A DNA stretch of 64,000 nucleotides from an uncultured Clostridia bacterium (GTDB taxonomy: Bacteria; Bacillota; Clostridia; TANB77; CAG-508): contig CAKPIG010000001.1 of NCBI GenBank assembly GCA_934162255.1, positions 62,001 through 126,000 on the forward strand. The letters are read 5' to 3'. Below are positions 33,406-41,622 of the stretch, in pieces (the first letter of the stretch is position 1; every line of letters begins with the position of its first letter). The position numbers were made by a program, and so were the translations under genes. The notes below the pieces were generated by a model. That model saw nothing but the letters and a program-made list of their open reading frames with translations, had not been told where the DNA came from and searched no databases.

Positions 33406-33861
33406 ATGGGAAGAATGAAAACTTTTTTGAAATATATAATATGGATTGTTTTATTTTGGATATTTTCAGATATACTAATAAATGCAGGACTTAATACAAC
33501 ATATAAAAACATGAATAATAGAGGAGAATTACCTTCAGGAATTGAAGTTGCACAAATGCAATCTACTAAAGTAAATGGAAGAATAAAACTAAAAGTTTCA
33601 AATCAAGAATTTAGTGGTAAATTTTTGAAGATAGACTTGTATTCAGAGAATAATAGGCTTATGGCTACTAAATATATAGAGATTGGGAACATTTCAGAAA
33701 ATCAGATAAAAAGTTTTGAAACTTATTTTAAAATAACAGATGTAAAGGCATATGAAATATCTGTAGTAGATGAAAAAGGAGAAGATACAGAAGGATTTAT
33801 GGATAATGCACTATCTGCAATGACAGTATTTATGCTAGCAATAAAAATTTTAATTGTATAA
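33406..33861 (+). CDS. Membrane-anchored protein of unknown function
   Basis: 151 residues. An N-terminal membrane helix (about 8-28) is followed by a beta-rich extracytoplasmic domain of about 95 residues (IKLKVSNQEFSGKFLKIDLYS in parts, then KATKYIEIGN-like strands) and a C-terminal hydrophobic helix (about 134-151). I recognise no family. It follows the YihY gene by 22 bases and is probably cotranscribed. Confidence 0.7.
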   Translation: MGRMKTFLKYIIWIVLFWIFSDILINAGLNTTYKNMNNRGELPSGIEVAQMQSTKVNGRIKLKVSNQEFSGKFLKIDLYSENNRLMATKYIEIGNISENQIKSFETYFKITDVKAYEISVVDEKGEDTEGFMDNALSAMTVFMLAIKILIV

Positions 33862-33865
33862 TTAA

Positions 33866-33890
33866 AGGACTAGAGAAATCTAGTCCTAAT
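33866..33890. terminator. Bidirectional terminator between converging genes
   Basis: AGGACTAGA and TCTAGTCCT form a perfect nine-base stem with a GAAA loop, lying between the unknown membrane protein (+) and rqcH (-). AATTTATT follows on + and TTAATTAT on -. Confidence 0.8.
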
Positions 33891-35549
33891 TTATTCTAAA
33901 GGATTAACATTTAAAGTTTTATTATGAGTAAAAATAACCATGCCAGGTTTTACTCCTTTTGGCTTTTTTACAAACTGAGCTGAACAGTAATCTACAGGAA
34001 CATTTGATGAATTACTTGCTTTACTATGCTGTGCAGCAATCTTTGCACATTTTATTAAAATATCATCTGAAGGTGTATTTTTTTCAGTCCTTAATATAAC
34101 ATGACTTCCGTGAGAATCCTTTGTATGAAACCAAATATCATCAGGATTAGCGAACTTTAAAGAAAGCCAATCATTTTCTTTATTATTTCTTCCAACATAA
34201 ACTTTGAAACCATCAATATTATATTCAATAGGAGAATAATTAAATTTCTTCTTTTTGTTTCGGATATTATCTTTCTTTTTACTTTTTTTATTTAAAATAT
34301 CTTTAAAAATAGAGCTTTCACTAATTTCTTCAAAAATATCTTGAATGTCTTGAAGAGAAGAAGAATCTTCTAGTTCAAAAACAACACTTTCTAAATAATT
34401 AATGTCTGATATGGTATCTTCTTTTTGTTCAGAAACGATTTTTAAAGCATTTTTCAATTTATTATATTTTTTGAAATAAAGCTTAGCATTTATACTTGGT
34501 GTAAATTTTATATCCAAAGGAATCTTAATTAAATTATTATTATCATAGTAATTTTCTAACTCAATAGAATCAACATGGAGATTAGATAAACGATATAGAT
34601 TTGAGGTTATTAATTCTCCATAAAGTTTATACATATCCATATCATTACATTCATTAAGTTTAGAATTTATATTAACTAATCGATTATTATATTTTTTCAA
34701 ACTATCTAAAATTAGTCTTAAAATAGTATTCCTATAATTTGTAAATTGCTCATTTAATTCTCTTTCAAAATAAAAATCATCTATAAAATGACTAACAGAA
34801 TTGTTAGAAGATTTAGACAAAGAAGTAACGAAATCATTGTTAAATAAAACAAATTCACAATTTGAAAGATTATTTAAAATAGTTTTAAAGTAATTATATA
34901 AATCATATAAATTATTTCCAATTTTTTCTACTGAAGAATTAACAAAAGCTTTACTGAAACCTGCAAAAGACTTATAAATGTCTTCAGGCGAATTTACAGT
35001 AGAACAAAAATCATCATAAGAAATATTAACAAAATCTAATTTATTTTCTTTAGGAAATGTATATAATCTTGAAGGCAAAATATCTCTATAAGAATTGTTA
35101 GAAGTATCAGTTCTTCTTAAAGCATCAATTATTATATTATTTTCTCCAATTAATATAACATTACTATGTTTTCCCATAAGTTCAACAATTAATTTTTTTG
35201 TTTCTAATTCATTAAATTCATTTAAAAACTCAATGCCAATTGTTACTAGTCTTTCTAAATTGTTCATAGAAATGGAAACAATTTTTCCATTTAGTAAATG
35301 CTTTCTAAGAAGCATACAAAAATTTGGAGCAACTAAAGGATTGCTTTTTTGATGCTCAGATAAATTTATTCTATAATTATGAGAATCAATACATATAGTT
35401 AATTTGTAATATTCTCTGAATTCCTGAGAATAAAGACATAAAATAATTGTATTTTTATCAGGTTCATAAATTTTATCGATTTTACTATTAATAATTTTTG
35501 AATTTAATTCATTGACAACAACTTTAGTTGTAAATCCATCAAAAGCCAT
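33891..35549 (-). CDS. rqcH: RqcH (Rqc2/NEMF, FbpA-like NFACT protein)
   Basis: 552 residues. Ribosome quality control factor that binds stalled 50S-peptidyl-tRNA and directs C-terminal alanine tailing. It has the NFACT-N domain (MAFDGFTTKVVVNEL; LRKHLLNGKI), helix-hairpin and coiled-coil middle (about 270-420), and the NFACT-R domain with PDDIWFHTKDSHGSHVILRT (about 470) and AAQHSKASNSSNVPVDY. It has been called fibronectin-binding protein. RBS is GAAAGGAG. It is transcribed from the - strand with the M23 gene upstream. Confidence 0.96.
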   Translation of the reverse strand: MAFDGFTTKVVVNELNSKIINSKIDKIYEPDKNTIILCLYSQEFREYYKLTICIDSHNYRINLSEHQKSNPLVAPNFCMLLRKHLLNGKIVSISMNNLERLVTIGIEFLNEFNELETKKLIVELMGKHSNVILIGENNIIIDALRRTDTSNNSYRDILPSRLYTFPKENKLDFVNISYDDFCSTVNSPEDIYKSFAGFSKAFVNSSVEKIGNNLYDLYNYFKTILNNLSNCEFVLFNNDFVTSLSKSSNNSVSHFIDDFYFERELNEQFTNYRNTILRLILDSLKKYNNRLVNINSKLNECNDMDMYKLYGELITSNLYRLSNLHVDSIELENYYDNNNLIKIPLDIKFTPSINAKLYFKKYNKLKNALKIVSEQKEDTISDINYLESVVFELEDSSSLQDIQDIFEEISESSIFKDILNKKSKKKDNIRNKKKKFNYSPIEYNIDGFKVYVGRNNKENDWLSLKFANPDDIWFHTKDSHGSHVILRTEKNTPSDDILIKCAKIAAQHSKASNSSNVPVDYCSAQFVKKPKGVKPGMVIFTHNKTLNVNPLE

Positions 35550-35584
35550 GGCAAATCTCCTTTCAAATATTAATATAATAGCAC

Positions 35585-35608
35585 AAAAATTGATTATTGT
35601 AAATAATC
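35585..35608 (-). terminator. Terminator overlapping the end of the M23 peptidase gene
   Basis: On the - strand GATTATT and AATAATC pair around three bases, followed by AATTTTTG. The M23 stop codon is in the hairpin. Confidence 0.65.
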
Positions 35609-36166
35609 TAATGGATTTACATATTCATTATTTATTCTAAAACCAATATGTAAATGGCAGCCTGTAGTGGCTCCATTTGTAGGCAAACCTGAAGAATCCG
35701 AATAAGTATTTCCAGCTACACCATATACATATTTTGGTCCAACCTTACCAATTACTTGACCTTGAGCGATAGAATCACCTTCTTTAACTATAAAATTAGG
35801 AAAAACATGACAATAAGAAATTTTCAAACTATTAGAAGGAGAAAGAGTTATTGTAAAACCTCCTCCACCAAGGAAGCCAACAAATGTTATCGTGCCATCA
35901 CAAACTGCAACTAAATTTGTACCTTCAGGAGCAGGAATATCTACTCCTTTATGAAATGTAGATGCTCCTGAAGTGGGAGCTATTCTTTTTCCATAATTTG
36001 AAGAAATATTTGTATAACCAGGAATTGGCCAAGCAAAATTAGAATTTCCATAAAAAATAATTTGAGAATCTTCAGAAGAATATGAAATAGAATTATCCAT
36101 GAAAGGAATAAAAAGAATACAAATCAATATAGAAAAAATTAAAAGCTTTACAATAAATTTATGAAT
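35594..36166 (-). CDS. M23-family metallopeptidase with signal anchor, probable AUU start
   Basis: About 190 residues. Hydrophobic signal or anchor (about 5-22), then a LytM/M23 domain: FHKGVDIPAPEGT (zinc His and Asp), and CHLHIGFRINNEYVNPLDY near the end (H-x-H). It is likely to cut peptidoglycan cross-links outside the cell. A perfect RBS (AGGAGGTG, 36179-36172) precedes an in-frame ATT at 36166 with seven-base spacing, and the protein read from there begins exactly at the signal sequence. The only upstream start codon, TTG at 36211, lies inside the tRNA-Trp terminator. Confidence 0.82.
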   Translation of the reverse strand: MHKFIVKLLIFSILICILFIPFMDNSISYSSEDSQIIFYGNSNFAWPIPGYTNISSNYGKRIAPTSGASTFHKGVDIPAPEGTNLVAVCDGTITFVGFLGGGGFTITLSPSNSLKISYCHVFPNFIVKEGDSIAQGQVIGKVGPKYVYGVAGNTYSDSSGLPTNGATTGCHLHIGFRINNEYVNPLDYLQ

Positions 36167-36183
36167 AAAAACACCTCCTAGAA

Positions 36184-36215
36184 ATAAAAAAATAAGTCTG
36201 GTCAAAACCAAACTT
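36184..36215 (-). terminator. Terminator after tRNA-Trp
   Basis: On the - strand AAGTTTGGT and ACCAGACTT pair (one G-U) around TTTG, followed by ATTTTTTTATTT. It separates the tRNA from the M23 gene. Confidence 0.8.
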
Positions 36216-36218
36216 ATA

Positions 36219-36293
36219 TGGCAGGGGTAGAAGGATTCGAACCCTCACAGGCGGTTTTGGAGACCGATGTGCTACCATTGACACTATACCCCT
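36219..36293 (-). tRNA. trnW: tRNA-Trp (CCA anticodon)
   Basis: 75 bases on the - strand. The acceptor arms AGGGGTA and TACCCCT pair, followed by discriminator G and an encoded CCA. The anticodon loop CTCCAAA has anticodon CCA, and the T loop is GTTCGAATC. It has a clear promoter and terminator of its own, so it is a single-gene transcript. Confidence 0.97.
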
Positions 36294-36310
36294 AAAACAA
36301 TTACTATAAT

Positions 36311-36339
36311 ATATTAACATACAATTAAAAAATTGACAA
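36311..36339 (-). promoter_or_regulatory. Promoter of tRNA-Trp
   Basis: On the - strand TTGTCA (36339-36334), 17 bases, TAATAT (36316-36311), about 18 bases before the tRNA. Confidence 0.7.
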
Positions 36340-36358
36340 GAGTTTTTTGAAAAAAATA

Positions 36359-36387
36359 TTGACAAGAAATTCTAAAAATATTATAAT
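36359..36387 (+). promoter_or_regulatory. Promoter of the glyS T-box leader
   Basis: TTGACA (36359-36364), 17 bases, TATAAT (36382-36387): a full consensus promoter, divergent from the tRNA-Trp promoter. Confidence 0.85.
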
Positions 36388-36394
36388 ACCAGTA

Positions 36395-36611
36395 ATTAAA
36401 TAGTTACTGTGAAAAAGAAAAATTATGTGTAAACTTAAAAGAGAGCTAATGGTTGGTGAGAATTAGTAGTATAAACATAAGGGGAGCTTTGGAGTAACAT
36501 TAGAATTAAGGTGCTTAAAATTAATTTTTAAGAATTAGGGTGGAAACGCGGAAATATAACTTTCGTCCCTAGCAATTATTATTTGTTGCTAGAGGTGGAA
36601 GTTTTTTTGTA
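36395..36611 (+). promoter_or_regulatory. Glycine T-box riboswitch leader
   Basis: A tRNA-sensing leader controlling glyS. Stem I has the typical GAGAGCTAATGGTTGGTGAG apical region. The T-box sequence is AGGGTGGAAACGCGG (36537-36551), one base off the AGGGTGGNACCGCG consensus. It is followed by a terminator with stem CTAGCAA/TTGCTAG (36569-36575, 36586-36592), G-U rich outer pairing and a T-run at 36602-36608. Glycine is inferred from the downstream gene; GGA in TTTGGAGTAAC is a possible specifier, not proven. Confidence 0.92.
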
Positions 36612-36658
36612 TAAAAATAACCTAAAGCGACAGAAATTATTAGAGGAGGAATTAAAAA

Positions 36659-38041
36659 ATGGTAAAATCAATGGACACAATCGTAAACTTATGTAAGGCA
36701 AGAGGATACATATATCCAGGTTCAGAAATTTATGGAGGATTATCAAATACATGGGATTATGGACCTCTAGGAGTAGAACTAAAAAATAATATTAAAAATT
36801 TATGGAGAAAAAAATTCATACAAGAAAGTAAATATAATGTTGGATTAGATGCAGCAATTTTAATGAACCCTTCAGTTTGGGTTGCATCAGGACATGTTGG
36901 AGGATTTTCAGATCCACTTATAGATTGTAAAGAATGTAAAACAAGACATAGAGCTGATAAATTAATAGAAGAATGGGCACATGATAATGGAAAAGACATG
37001 ATTGCAGATGGAATGACAGATGAAGAAATGATAAAATTCATGGATGATAACAATATTTGTTGTCCAAATTGTGGAAAACACAATTTTACAGGAATACGTA
37101 AATTCAACTTAATGTTTAAAACATTTCAAGGTGTAACAGAAGATACAAAAGCAGAAATCTATTTGAGACCAGAAACAGCACAAGGAATATTTGTAAACTT
37201 TAAAAATGTAATGAGAACAACAAGAAGAAAATTACCAATGGGAATTGCTCAAATAGGTAAAGCTTTTAGAAATGAAATAACACCAGGAAACTTTACATTT
37301 AGAACAAGAGAATTTGAACAAATGGAACTTGAATTTTTCTGCAAACCAGGAACAGACTTAGAATGGCATGAATACTGGAAAAAATTCTGTGAAAATTGGT
37401 TAATAGGATTAGGAATGAAAAAAGAAAATATTCGTTTAAGAGACCATAGCCCTGAAGAATTAGTATTCTATAGTAAAGCAACAACAGATATAGAATATGA
37501 ATTCCCATTTGGATGGGGAGAATTATGGGGAATCGCAGATAGAACAGATTATGATTTAACAAATCATGAAAAACAATCAAATGAAGACTTTTCATATTTA
37601 GACCCAGAAACAAATGAAAGATATGTACCATATTGTATAGAACCATCACTTGGAGCAGATAGAGTTGCACTTGCATTTTTATGCAATAGCTATGAGGAAG
37701 AAGAAATTGCTGAAGGAGACACAAGAGTTGTATTACACTTACATCCAGCATTGGCACCATATAAAGTAGCTGTACTTCCACTATCAAAAAAATTGTCAGA
37801 TAAAGCACAAGAAGTTTTTGAAGGACTATCAAAGAAATTTATGTGTGATTATGATGAAGCTGGTTCAATAGGAAAAAGATATAGAAGAGAAGATGAAATA
37901 GGAACACCATATTGTATAACAATTGATTTTGATACATTAGAAGATGAATCTGTAACAATAAGAGACAGAGATACAATGGAACAAGTAAGAGTAAAAATAA
38001 GTGATTTAGAAAAATGGATTGATGAAAAAATAGAATACTAA
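36659..38041 (+). CDS. glyQS: Glycine--tRNA ligase (dimeric, single-chain type)
   Basis: GlyRS, 460 residues, class II synthetase of the alpha2 type, not the GlyQ/GlyS tetramer. Motifs: GGLSNTWDYGPLGVELKNN; a zinc-type insert CKECKTRHRADK and CCPNCGKHNF; motif 2 GIAQIGKAFRNEITPGNF-like region; motif 3 IEPSLGADRVALAFL. The anticodon-binding domain is at the C-terminus. Regulated by the T-box upstream. RBS is GAGGAGG. Confidence 0.97.
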   Translation: MVKSMDTIVNLCKARGYIYPGSEIYGGLSNTWDYGPLGVELKNNIKNLWRKKFIQESKYNVGLDAAILMNPSVWVASGHVGGFSDPLIDCKECKTRHRADKLIEEWAHDNGKDMIADGMTDEEMIKFMDDNNICCPNCGKHNFTGIRKFNLMFKTFQGVTEDTKAEIYLRPETAQGIFVNFKNVMRTTRRKLPMGIAQIGKAFRNEITPGNFTFRTREFEQMELEFFCKPGTDLEWHEYWKKFCENWLIGLGMKKENIRLRDHSPEELVFYSKATTDIEYEFPFGWGELWGIADRTDYDLTNHEKQSNEDFSYLDPETNERYVPYCIEPSLGADRVALAFLCNSYEEEEIAEGDTRVVLHLHPALAPYKVAVLPLSKKLSDKAQEVFEGLSKKFMCDYDEAGSIGKRYRREDEIGTPYCITIDFDTLEDESVTIRDRDTMEQVRVKISDLEKWIDEKIEY

Positions 38042-38057
38042 AGATAAGGAGAAATAT

Positions 38058-38756
38058 ATGGAAAATAAAAAAACAATAATAGCTATAATAATTGTACTAA
38101 TTCTAATTATAGGAATAACTATATCAGCATACTTATATAATAAGTTCAATTCTGAGCAATTACAAATACTAACAGAAGAAACAAATAAAATAATAGAATC
38201 TGACATAACTACAAGTAACATTGATTTAAATATAAAATCACAAAAGAAATATGGAACTGTAGAAAAATCTATAAAAGATTATATATTAAAATTACAGAAT
38301 ATTTATAAAGAATTAGAATCAGCAAATGAAATGAATCCAAATACAATTTTTAATGCTGAAAATATTAAAAATAATTATCAAGAAGTAGAAAACATAATAA
38401 AAGAATATAAAGAAAAAGGAAAATCCTCATTAGAAGAATATAAGAAACTTGTAGAAGAAGAGGAGATAATGAAAAATATAAATGAAAAAACATTTTCATT
38501 TAGAAAAGATTACTTTATAAATTTATATAAAACAGTAATGTTAAGTGATGTTATGAAAAGCAAATATGGAAATTTACAAAACAAAATAGAAAAAATTAAA
38601 GATGACATGTATGATAAAGCAGATAAATTATCAAAAATAGAAAAATACTTAAAGGAAAATAAAAAATATTGGGAAATAAAAGATGACAAGATAGAATTTA
38701 AAAATATAAGTGTCATGACACAATATTATAGCCTATTAAATCAATTAATAGACTAG
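38058..38756 (+). CDS. Membrane-anchored coiled-coil protein of unknown function
   Basis: 232 residues. One N-terminal membrane helix (about 6-27) then a highly charged Lys/Glu helical extracytoplasmic part with likely coiled coils (about 60-150 and 165-205). No family recognised. It lies between glyQS and glmM with 16- and 17-base gaps, so it is in their operon. Confidence 0.7.
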   Translation: MENKKTIIAIIIVLILIIGITISAYLYNKFNSEQLQILTEETNKIIESDITTSNIDLNIKSQKKYGTVEKSIKDYILKLQNIYKELESANEMNPNTIFNAENIKNNYQEVENIIKEYKEKGKSSLEEYKKLVEEEEIMKNINEKTFSFRKDYFINLYKTVMLSDVMKSKYGNLQNKIEKIKDDMYDKADKLSKIEKYLKENKKYWEIKDDKIEFKNISVMTQYYSLLNQLID

Positions 38757-38773
38757 CAGAAAGAAGGATTATT

Positions 38774-40138
38774 ATGAGAAAATATTTCGGAACAGATGGA
38801 ATTCGTAGAATTGCGAACACAGAGTTATCACCAGAATTAGTGTATAGAGTTGCAAAAGCAGGAGCATATGTGTTATCTAAGCATACAGATAAAGCACCAA
38901 CAATATTAATTGGTAGAGATACAAGACTTTCAGGAACATTGATAGAGAGTGCAATGGTTGCGGGATTTTTAAGTTATGGTGCAAATGTAAAACTATTGGG
39001 AGTAATGCCAACACCAGCTGTAGCATATTTAACAAGAAAATTAAAAGCAGATGCGAGTGTTGTAATATCAGCATCACATAACACATTTGAATTTAATGGT
39101 ATAAAATACTTTAGTAATAAAGGAATGAAAATTCCAGATGAAATAGAAGAAGAAATTGAAGAAGTAATGGATTCTGGAAAATTAGATGAACTATCAGCAA
39201 TTAGTGAGAAAATAGGTGTATCAGAAATTCGTACAGATTTATTAGACGAATATATATATTTCTTCAGAAAAATATTTGATGATAATATAGAAAAATATAA
39301 TAGACAAGATTTTAAGGTTGCAATAGATACTGCAAATGGCGCAACATATCAAGTTGCAGATAAAGTATTTAAAACATTAGGAATAAATCATGTAATTATA
39401 AATAATACCCCTAACGGAATAAACATAAATGATGGCTGTGGTTCAACACATTTAGAGATGTTAAAAGAATATGTTATAAAAAATAAGATGAGTCTTGGAA
39501 TTGCATATGACGGAGATGGAGATAGATGTTTAGCTGTTGATGAAAATGGAGAAGAAATTGATGGTGATAAACTATTAGCTATTATTTCAAATTATTTAAA
39601 GAAACAGGGCAAACTTTCAAAAAATACAATAGTTGCAACAGTTATGAGTAATTTAGGATTAAATAAATATGCAGAAAAAGAAAATCTACAATTTGTTCAA
39701 ACAAAAGTTGGAGATAGATATGTATTAGAGGAAATGATTAAAAATGGATACAATTTAGGAGGAGAACAATCAGGTCATGTGATTTTACTTGATTATAATC
39801 CTACAGGAGATGGAATATTAACATCTTTAATGCTAATTCAAGCCATATTAGAATGTGGAAAAAAAGCATCTGAATTAGGTGCAATGGTACAAAAATATCC
39901 ACAAGTATTAATCAATGCAAAAGTTGAGTCAGATAAAAAATATGATTATGAGAAAAATGCAGAAATTAAAAAAGCAATTGAAGAGCTAGAAAAAGAATTT
40001 GACGGAAATGGTAGAGTTCTTATAAGACCTTCTGGAACAGAACCACTTGTAAGAGTGATGATAGAAGGAAAAGATAAAAAAGAGATAGAAGAAAAAGCAA
40101 AAAAAGTAGCGAATTTAATTGAAAAAAATTGTAAATAA
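38774..40138 (+). CDS. glmM: Phosphoglucosamine mutase
   Basis: GlmM, 454 residues, converts glucosamine-6-P to glucosamine-1-P for UDP-GlcNAc and cell wall synthesis. KYFGTDGIRRIAN is the N-terminus. The phosphoserine loop is VVISASHNTFEFNGIKYF (Ser about 101; usual ASHNP reads ASHNT). The metal loop is GIAYDGDGDRCLAVD (about 240), and sugar loop GGEQSGHVI. C-terminal phosphate site VLIRPSGTEPLVRVM. All catalytic parts present. Confidence 0.97.
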   Translation: MRKYFGTDGIRRIANTELSPELVYRVAKAGAYVLSKHTDKAPTILIGRDTRLSGTLIESAMVAGFLSYGANVKLLGVMPTPAVAYLTRKLKADASVVISASHNTFEFNGIKYFSNKGMKIPDEIEEEIEEVMDSGKLDELSAISEKIGVSEIRTDLLDEYIYFFRKIFDDNIEKYNRQDFKVAIDTANGATYQVADKVFKTLGINHVIINNTPNGININDGCGSTHLEMLKEYVIKNKMSLGIAYDGDGDRCLAVDENGEEIDGDKLLAIISNYLKKQGKLSKNTIVATVMSNLGLNKYAEKENLQFVQTKVGDRYVLEEMIKNGYNLGGEQSGHVILLDYNPTGDGILTSLMLIQAILECGKKASELGAMVQKYPQVLINAKVESDKKYDYEKNAEIKKAIEELEKEFDGNGRVLIRPSGTEPLVRVMIEGKDKKEIEEKAKKVANLIEKNCK

Positions 40139-40141
40139 GTA

Positions 40142-40170
40142 TTGATTATTAAAAAAAATAATGCTAAGAT
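40142..40170 (+). promoter_or_regulatory. Putative promoter of the small membrane protein gene
   Basis: TTGATT (40142-40147), 17 bases, TAAGAT (40165-40170); RBS AAAGGAGG follows. Confidence 0.55.
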
Positions 40171-40197
40171 AAAGAAAAATACAAAGGAGGAAATAAG

Positions 40198-40536
40198 ATG
40201 TTTGTTTTAAATATAACACAACCAATTACTGTATTACTTCTATTAATGGGAACAATCTTACTAATATTTTTAGGACATGAACTAAAAAAGAGTTATATAG
40301 CAGCAATACCATTATTTGCATTTTTAGTACTCTTAATAATACATGTTACAGAGTTAGTAACATTACCAGTAGAATATAGTAATTTGAGTCAAATGTTAGT
40401 ATGGTCTATGGTACTGGATTTTGCATTTATATTTATTACATTTATGTCATACTTATGGGTAGATGAATTAGAAGCAAAGAAAAATAATAAAAAAAGTATA
40501 GACAACAGCCTAGATTGGTTTTGGAAACAAGTATAG
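40198..40536 (+). CDS. Small membrane protein of unknown function
   Basis: 112 residues, three hydrophobic helices (about 10-27, 32-52, 65-88), then a Lys/Asn-rich tail ending SLDWFWKQV. It has a strong RBS, a promoter and its own terminator, so it is a small independent unit. No family recognised. Confidence 0.75.
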   Translation: MFVLNITQPITVLLLLMGTILLIFLGHELKKSYIAAIPLFAFLVLLIIHVTELVTLPVEYSNLSQMLVWSMVLDFAFIFITFMSYLWVDELEAKKNNKKSIDNSLDWFWKQV

Positions 40537-40540
40537 AATA

Positions 40541-40570
40541 AAAACACTTCAACTTTGGAGTGTTTTTTTA
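40541..40570 (+). terminator. Terminator of the small membrane protein gene
   Basis: AAAACACT and AGTGTTTT pair around ten bases, with a T-run following. Confidence 0.85.
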
Positions 40571-40654
40571 TGCAAAATATAAGTATTGATTTTTAAAATA
40601 AAAAATGTTAAAATAAGCAAAAACACTCAAGATATTGAGAGAAAGAAGGAAAAA

Positions 40655-41560
40655 GTGGGATTTTTTGATAAATTAAAACAAGGATTGGTAAAGACTAAAG
40701 ATTCAATAAATGAAAAAATTAATGATGTATTTAGTAATTTTAGAAAAGTAGATGAGGAATTTTTAGAGGAATTAGAAGAAGTGCTAATAATGTCTGACAT
40801 AGGAATCGAAACATCAACAAAAATAATAGCTAATTTAAGAGAAAGAATAAAAAAAGAAAAAATTGAAGATGAAGAACAAGTCAAAGAAGCATTAAGAGAA
40901 GAAATAGAAAAAATATTAGAAATATCTGATAACAGCCTAAAACTTGAAACAAAACCATCAGTTATATTAGTAGTAGGAGTTAATGGAGTAGGAAAAACAA
41001 CTTCAATAGGTAAAATTGCAGCAAGATTAGCAAGAGATGGAAAAAAAGTAGTAGTTGCAGCAGCGGATACATTTAGAGCTGCAGCTGTAGAACAATTAGA
41101 AATATGGGCCAAAAGAGCAGGGGCAGAAGTTGTAAAAAGAGCAGAAGGAATCGACCCTGCATCAGTAGTATATGATGCAATTGCTAAGACAAAAGAAATA
41201 GGAGCAGATGTATTAATATGCGATACAGCCGGAAGATTACATAACAAAAAATACTTAATGGATGAATTAAATAAAATCCAAAAAGTAATAAATAAAGAAA
41301 TGCCAGAAGCTTCAAAAGAAGTTCTTCTTGTGATTGATGCCGGAACAGGCCAAAATGCAATTTCACAAGTAAAAGCATTTAAACAAGAAACAGATATAAC
41401 TGGAATAGTGCTAACTAAATTAGATGGAACAGCTAAAGGTGGAGCAGTAATAGGAATAGTAGAAGAAAATCAAATACCAATTAAATTTATAGGAGTTGGA
41501 GAACAAATTGATGATATGGAAATATTTGATTCAAAAGACTTTGCAAAAGCTATTATATAA
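40655..41560 (+). CDS. ftsY: Signal recognition particle receptor FtsY
   Basis: 301 residues from a GTG start behind GAAGGA; VGFFDKLKQGL is the usual FtsY opening, and an upstream in-frame ATG (40586) lacks an RBS. The GTPase NG domain has GVNGVGKTTSIGKIA (about 109), ADTFRAAAVEQLEIW, CDTAGRLHNKKYLM and LTKLDGTAKGGAV. It docks SRP-ribosome complexes on the membrane. The acidic A domain is short. Ffh is not in the window. Confidence 0.97.
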   Translation: MGFFDKLKQGLVKTKDSINEKINDVFSNFRKVDEEFLEELEEVLIMSDIGIETSTKIIANLRERIKKEKIEDEEQVKEALREEIEKILEISDNSLKLETKPSVILVVGVNGVGKTTSIGKIAARLARDGKKVVVAAADTFRAAAVEQLEIWAKRAGAEVVKRAEGIDPASVVYDAIAKTKEIGADVLICDTAGRLHNKKYLMDELNKIQKVINKEMPEASKEVLLVIDAGTGQNAISQVKAFKQETDITGIVLTKLDGTAKGGAVIGIVEENQIPIKFIGVGEQIDDMEIFDSKDFAKAII

Positions 41561-41572
41561 GGTAACATAAAA

Positions 41573-41601
41573 TTGACAAAAGATGCTATATAAGGTATAA
41601 T
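41573..41601 (+). promoter_or_regulatory. Consensus promoter of the UPF0182 gene
   Basis: TTGACA (41573-41578), 17 bases, TATAAT (41596-41601); RBS GAGGTG and ATG at 41623. Confidence 0.85.
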
Positions 41602-41622
41602 ATACTAGTATGAGGTGAAAAA

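Noticed and set aside
36166..36211. M23 peptidase start at TTG 36211
   Set aside because: That codon is in the terminator stem of tRNA-Trp and has no RBS; the perfect RBS is downstream of it.
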